A DNA stretch of 20,423 nucleotides, taken from assembly GCA_016281475.1 (NCBI GenBank), contig JAEEIS010000240.1, forward strand, positions 1 through 20,423, given 5' to 3'. This DNA is from Bacteroidales bacterium (lineage in GTDB: Bacteria > Bacteroidota > Bacteroidia > Bacteroidales > P3). The position numbers were made by a program, and so were the translations under genes. Below the pieces are notes generated by a model. That model searched no databases and was not told the DNA's origin. It worked only from the letters and a program-made list of their open reading frames with translations. Below are positions 16,391 through 20,423 of this stretch, piece by piece; position 1 is the first letter of the stretch; each line of letters opens with the position of its first letter.

Positions 16391-16431
16391 CTTGATCTTG
16401 TATTATATTACCTACAAAGAGAACCATCTAG

Positions 16432-17880
16432 TTATTCACAACCACCTTGTTTCGCATCGTTGTTGCTGTCGGGTTTTATCCTATCCTTAATGTGGAGCCA
16501 TTTCTTCCACATGGAGAGGTCGAAAAGGCTGGAATCGGTAGTCGCCTGCCAGGTGAGCAACGCCCCAATGGGAATAAAGACAAATGTGGCAACCCACATG
16601 CCTATGGGGCCGATGGCACTTTCGCGCACCGATTTCTCGTATATCATGCCGACAACATAATAAATCACAAAGAACACTACCGATGCCACCAAGGGCATAC
16701 CCAAGCCACCCTTGCGCACAATGGAACCAAACGGCGCACCGATGAAGAAAAGCAGCAAACACGCCACAGAGAGTGTAAACTTGCGCATCAGTTCAATATA
16801 GTGACGGTTGATATACTCCTTGTCGCTAATGACACATTGACGGTATACCTGTACGTCCGACATGGCGTTGAACGCCACCGCCCGTGCCTGTGTCAGCACC
16901 TTGTTGCGATGGTCGGCATTGGTGTCGGCTATCAGCTGTGCCACATCAATGTAGGCAGTGCTATCGCCAGTATGTTTTTTGCAATAGTCATACACCCTCA
17001 TCTTGTCCACCAACGAAGTGCAAAACTCTTCGTAACGGGAATTGAGAGACTCCTCGAGTGACCCTACCGTTGAGTCCAGCTGCGCCACATTAAGCATCTG
17101 GTAATGATTAGAGAAAAGTTGCGCATCCGACTTCTCAAAGGCAAATGAGGATATGTCGAAAGTCATCACTTGCTCGTCGAAACCAATGCTGGTCAAAGGA
17201 CGTTTCTGATAGTTTTCACCGTCGGTAGGCTCACTATAGGAGTAGCCGTCGTAGAGCGTAAACAGCAAATAGTGGTCGTCGGGGGTAGACTGCATATAAC
17301 CATGGTCTGCGACGATAATATTGGTTCGATTAATTCCCTCGGTGTGGTCGTAGATGATGATGTCGCGCATGGTACGCCCATCGGGGTCCTTTTTATTCAC
17401 ACGGATGACATAGCCGTCAATCTCATTGTAATACTCGCTGGGGCGGATGCTGACAGCAGGCTTTTTGCGCTGGATGTCGTAGAGCGTGGTTCGGTACTGA
17501 AACATTGCTACCGGCAACACATTGTTGGCAAAATAGAAAGCGATGCCCATCAGCAACATTGCCACTATTGCCATCGGGAGCATGATACGGCTCACCGAAA
17601 TGCCGCCCGCCTTCATGGCCACCAGTTCGTACTTCTCGCCAAAATTGCCCATCGTCATAATGGAGGCAAACAGCACGGCTATCGGCAACGCCATGGGTAC
17701 AAACGTAGCAGAGGCATACAGCAGCAATTCGGCAATGACACCAAACTCCAACCCCTTGCCTACCAAGTCGTCAATATACTTCCATACAAACTGCATCAGC
17801 AGCACAAACACCGCTATCGCAAACGTCAGCAACAGCGGGCCGAGGAAAGACTTTAGTATGAGCCGATCAATCTTCTTCAT
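16432..17880 (-). CDS. LptF/LptG-family lipopolysaccharide export permease
   Basis: A 482-residue inner-membrane protein of the YjgP/YjgQ family, the membrane part of the ABC transporter that extracts LPS and feeds it to the periplasmic bridge. Three hydrophobic segments occupy roughly residues 12-32, 50-80 and 98-122. A periplasmic beta-jellyroll-like region follows (about 130-350), then three more membrane segments (about 365-385, 395-420 and 430-450), as expected. FGEKYELVAMKAGGISVSRI is the conserved cytosolic coupling region after helix 2. It cannot be assigned to LptF or LptG from sequence alone. It begins 55 bp after the site-2 protease stop on the same strand, with no promoter seen between, so the two envelope genes are probably co-transcribed. 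A GATC lies at codons 5-6. Confidence 0.9.
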   Translation of the reverse strand: MKKIDRLILKSFLGPLLLTFAIAVFVLLMQFVWKYIDDLVGKGLEFGVIAELLLYASATFVPMALPIAVLFASIMTMGNFGEKYELVAMKAGGISVSRIMLPMAIVAMLLMGIAFYFANNVLPVAMFQYRTTLYDIQRKKPAVSIRPSEYYNEIDGYVIRVNKKDPDGRTMRDIIIYDHTEGINRTNIIVADHGYMQSTPDDHYLLFTLYDGYSYSEPTDGENYQKRPLTSIGFDEQVMTFDISSFAFEKSDAQLFSNHYQMLNVAQLDSTVGSLEESLNSRYEEFCTSLVDKMRVYDYCKKHTGDSTAYIDVAQLIADTNADHRNKVLTQARAVAFNAMSDVQVYRQCVISDKEYINRHYIELMRKFTLSVACLLLFFIGAPFGSIVRKGGLGMPLVASVVFFVIYYVVGMIYEKSVRESAIGPIGMWVATFVFIPIGALLTWQATTDSSLFDLSMWKKWLHIKDRIKPDSNNDAKQGGCE

Positions 17881-17935
17881 AAGACGTTTTAAGGGTTTCC
17901 GAGCTAAAGGTGTGCGGTTTCATTTTTTAATTCAA

Positions 17936-19342
17936 CTACTGCATAAACCATCCGTTAAACAGCCTGATAAGGTCGTTACCGTTGGCAAGTACCAACAACG
18001 CTATCAACAACCCAAGACCTATCTTCTGTATCACATCCAGAGCCTTCTCATTCAGCGGCTTGTGTGTAACCATTTCCCATAGGGTGAGAACGATATGGCC
18101 ACCGTCCAAACCCGGTATGGGAATGATATTCATAAATGCCAACACGATTGCCAGCAACGCAGTGATATTCCAGAAGCTATGCCAATCCCATGTGTTGGGG
18201 AATATGCTACCCATTGTGATAAATCCGCCAAGGCTGTTCAAGCCGCCTTTGCTGAACAGGACCTTCAGGGAGGTAACGTATGTGACCAGCGTCTCCCAAC
18301 CATGCTTGATGCCCGCCGGTATTGCCTGCCATACAGTATAGTCCTTATGAACCACCTCAAACAGCTGGCTCATATCGCTAACTGCAAAGATACCCAACTT
18401 GCCGTCCTTACCCAGCTGTGCATGCACCTCAGCATACTTTCCCCCACGGTAGAGCCCCACCACCACGCTGTCGCCAGCATAGTTGCCCAACGTCGCAGTC
18501 AAGTCGGTGGCCGTCGGTGTCGGTATGCCACAAATGCTCACCAAACTGTCGCCTGGCAACAGGCCTGAACGCTTGCCAACCGATCCTGGCGAGAAGTCCT
18601 TCACCACAAACGGATAGCGGACACTCATTATCTGCTTGGGATTCTCCGTGGCAATCTTCGACAGCAGGTCACTGCTCAAGGCAAACGACACCAAACTGTC
18701 GCCACGCAGCACGGTCACCTCCTTAGGTGTATGCAGCACCAGCGCCGTGGTGGCGCTGGTAAAGTCGTACTGCTCCACCCCGTCGAAAGCATAGATAATA
18801 TCGCCATTCTGGAAGCCCTCGTCGAGCAATATCTGGTGATACTCGTAACCCAGCTTCGCATTACGCAGCGGCAGCTCGTCCTCGCCCCAATGGGCGAACA
18901 CTCCGGCATAAATAATCAATGCCGAAATGAAGTTCACCAACACACCCCCCGAAATGATAAGGAGACGCTGCCAATGAGGCTTGGTGCGATATTCCCACGG
19001 CTGTGGTTCGCTCGCCATGTCCTCACTGTCCTTAGTCTCATCGACCATGCCTGCCACGTCGCAGTAGCCGCCCAGCGGTATCCACCCCAAGCCCCAAAGG
19101 GTATTGTTTTGGTCCTCGGGTTGAAGGTTCTCTGCCTCCCACGACTCGGGCGTTTCCTTGTTGAAAAAGAGAAAATGCCACTTGCCACCAAACTTTTTTG
19201 CTTTAAAAATCGAAAATTTAGGGTTGAAAAAGACATAAAAACGGTTGACTCGTGTGCGGAACAGTTTTGCAAAAAACAAATGACCCAGCTCGTGGGTGAC
19301 GACCAGCAGCGATAGGCTGACAAGGAACAATAATACTTTCAT
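17936..19342 (-). CDS. rseP: RseP-type site-2 membrane metalloprotease
   Basis: A 468-residue intramembrane zinc protease. The catalytic HELGH is at residues 17-21 in the first membrane helix (H17, E18, H21) and the third zinc ligand is D413 in PGLDGGH near the C-terminus. The region from about 170 to 310 has two PDZ-like parts, including GDIIYAFDGVE and LLPGDSLVSICG. Membrane helices lie near 3-22, 125-150, 390-412 and 441-455. The family cuts membrane-bound anti-sigma factors and signal-peptide remnants after a first protease cut. The start at 19342 puts the HExxH motif at its usual distance from the N-terminus. A TAnnTTTG element lies 37 bp upstream. Confidence 0.94.
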   Translation of the reverse strand: MKVLLFLVSLSLLVVTHELGHLFFAKLFRTRVNRFYVFFNPKFSIFKAKKFGGKWHFLFFNKETPESWEAENLQPEDQNNTLWGLGWIPLGGYCDVAGMVDETKDSEDMASEPQPWEYRTKPHWQRLLIISGGVLVNFISALIIYAGVFAHWGEDELPLRNAKLGYEYHQILLDEGFQNGDIIYAFDGVEQYDFTSATTALVLHTPKEVTVLRGDSLVSFALSSDLLSKIATENPKQIMSVRYPFVVKDFSPGSVGKRSGLLPGDSLVSICGIPTPTATDLTATLGNYAGDSVVVGLYRGGKYAEVHAQLGKDGKLGIFAVSDMSQLFEVVHKDYTVWQAIPAGIKHGWETLVTYVTSLKVLFSKGGLNSLGGFITMGSIFPNTWDWHSFWNITALLAIVLAFMNIIPIPGLDGGHIVLTLWEMVTHKPLNEKALDVIQKIGLGLLIALLVLANGNDLIRLFNGWFMQ

Positions 19343-19378
19343 GCAGTTACGTATCTAATCTTACATTTCTAAAATGTG

Positions 19379-19386
19379 CAAAGTTA
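19379..19386 (-). promoter_or_regulatory. Probable -7 element of the rseP promoter
   Basis: CAAAGTTA on the + strand reads TAACTTTG on the coding strand, a full TAnnTTTG match placed 37 bp before the rseP start. A -33 TTTG at the right distance is not evident. Confidence 0.5.
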
Positions 19387-19707
19387 AACAAAAAAATTGA
19401 CTTAAAAACTGTTTGAAATTATTTGACCAACTTTTTATGATGACTTCTACAAACCTCCTCGGCTTTTTTATCGTTTCCACACCTCTACGTATCAACCTCC
19501 TTACCCCCTAGTAACTCCCAGTGACTCTCCATCCATCAAGGATTCATCAATGGCTCTTTGTCGCTCCAGAAGCCTTAAACAACCCTCCGAAAGGCGGCGC
19601 AAAGTAGGCTGCAACTGGGAGGAAGTAGGGTTGGAACAGACTTATTGTTATTACATGCAATAATTTATCTGCTATTGCGTTATGGATGAAAAATCATTAC
19701 AATTACC
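19387..19707. other. Intergenic region without recognised features
   Basis: About 320 bp separate the rseP promoter from the lipoprotein start on the other strand. The left third is AT-rich with scattered TTTG motifs. The middle contains a GC-richer stretch (around 19585-19635). I found no strong hairpin, no tRNA, no convincing promoter for the lipoprotein and no credible open frame. Confidence 0.5.
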
Positions 19708-20423
19708 ATGAAGGCGTTCTTGTTTGGGGTTGCTGTCATATTGGCAATCATAGTCTTAGGTTGTTCCTCTGTTAAAACAATCGAGACAGAGCGTTCTATT
19801 GTGCTCAACCTACGTGAGTGTTTAGGCGTACAGGGAAATGCTAAATTGATGAAAGCCACCAACTACCATGGTCGCTATTATTGTCTTTTTGCCTATAGTT
19901 CGACGTATGCTGGCCGTGGCAGTTTGATGGAGGTGGTGAACATGAGCAGTCTCGAACTCGAAGAGCTGCCCACGCCGGTGAAGAGTATGCACTATCTTGA
20001 CGACCTTTATGTTTGCCACGATACCCTTTTTTACCACCATTATGGTTCAGGGGAAACAACTGACCAGTTTTTCGACACTGTGTCACGTAGCTGGAGACCG
20101 TGTGCCACCGTGGACGATTTAATAGCAGAAGACGATGACTATCGTGTTTATGAAATGGATAATGGCGAGTTTGGCCGGTCGACATGGTTTGTAGAGCGAG
20201 CTACAGGCCGCGAGTATGTGGTATGGGGGATTGGCGACGTGCGTCGCGTAGGCGACACTTATTTCATTGTGAACACTGTGTATATAAGAGGAGTATCGCT
20301 CTCGCAACTATCAAAAGCCCAGCCATCTCCTATAGGCTATCATCAGGCCAAGAATCACCTTGATGCCATCCATGACTTTGCCAATGTAGCCATCGATGCC
20401 GACACATTCTACCGCGACCCGAG
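19708..20423 (+). CDS. Lipoprotein of unknown function, truncated by the window edge
   Basis: An open frame of 238 codons runs off the right end without a stop. It begins MKAFLFGVAVILAIIVLGC, a signal sequence with the lipobox V-L-G-C and the lipidated cysteine at residue 19. The residues after the cysteine (SSVKT) lack the acidic cluster typical of Bacteroidota surface-lipoprotein export, so a periplasm-facing location is more likely. The remainder is rich in Tyr and short strand-like segments (MEVVNMSSLELEELP, YVVWGIGDVRRVGDTYFIVNTV), somewhat like a beta-propeller, which is only an impression. Upstream ATG codons at 19682 and 19686 are out of frame, so the start at 19708 is firm. No family was recognised. 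Confidence 0.75.
   Translation, partial: MKAFLFGVAVILAIIVLGCSSVKTIETERSIVLNLRECLGVQGNAKLMKATNYHGRYYCLFAYSSTYAGRGSLMEVVNMSSLELEELPTPVKSMHYLDDLYVCHDTLFYHHYGSGETTDQFFDTVSRSWRPCATVDDLIAEDDDYRVYEMDNGEFGRSTWFVERATGREYVVWGIGDVRRVGDTYFIVNTVYIRGVSLSQLSKAQPSPIGYHQAKNHLDAIHDFANVAIDADTFYRDP

Noticed and set aside
13479..16418. The 7-bp match CTACAAA at 13479-13485 and 16412-16418 as a target-site duplication of the restriction island
   Set aside because: A 7-bp match between two short border segments is quite likely by chance, and no integrase or terminal inverted repeats accompany it.
17170..17856. A 228-codon open frame antisense to the LPS permease gene
   Set aside because: Its His/Gln/Arg-rich composition and lack of motifs mark it as a shadow; the opposite strand encodes a clear six-helix LptF/G protein.
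18731..19315. A 194-codon open frame antisense to rseP
   Set aside because: It lies wholly within the site-2 protease gene, whose HELGH and LDGG motifs are intact, and it shows no domain.

Overview
The window looks like a chromosomal segment of a Bacteroidota member, most likely a Bacteroidales of the Prevotella/Paludibacter/Porphyromonas kind. The evidence is a protein with a type IX secretion (Por) C-terminal sorting domain, -7 elements of the form TAnnTTTG, no clear Shine-Dalgarno sites, and RecA, Rel, site-2 protease and LptF/G-type proteins with a Bacteroidota look. No RNA genes, insertion sequences or CRISPR arrays were seen.

Layout. 1-241 is a non-coding leader with several perfect hairpins. 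242-7492 encodes a 2416-residue secreted modular protein: eleven fibronectin III-like modules alternate with three MAM/cleaved-adhesin-like, two CUB-like and three copies of a module I cannot name, followed by a T9SS sorting domain. A bidirectional terminator (7558-7590) separates it from a convergent class I aminotransferase gene. A 148-bp divergent promoter region then leads into a + strand cluster: recA, a small exported beta-rich protein, a bifunctional (p)ppGpp synthetase/hydrolase and mazG, with ATGA overlaps or 4-bp gaps. This groups DNA repair, stringent response and nucleotide-pool cleaning.

Tail-to-tail with mazG, only 3 bp away, lies an AT-rich minus-strand operon. It encodes a small zinc-ribbon protein, a Dam-like methylase (DpnM type), a DpnII/MboI-type endonuclease and a second, beta-class adenine methylase (DpnA type). 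This is a complete GATC restriction-modification system plus one extra gene. Upstream of it on the same strand are an LptF/LptG-family LPS-transport permease and a site-2 (RseP-type) protease. The right edge holds the first 238 codons of an unrecognised lipoprotein.

The strongest signal not explained by gene content is compositional. I find only 9 GATC sites in 20,423 bp, about 80 being expected for a random tetranucleotide, and none between 3642 and 12875. The core genes recA and rel have none. This fits long-term avoidance of the very sequence that the resident restriction system should cut. One of the few retained sites lies 3 nt before the first start codon of the restriction operon.
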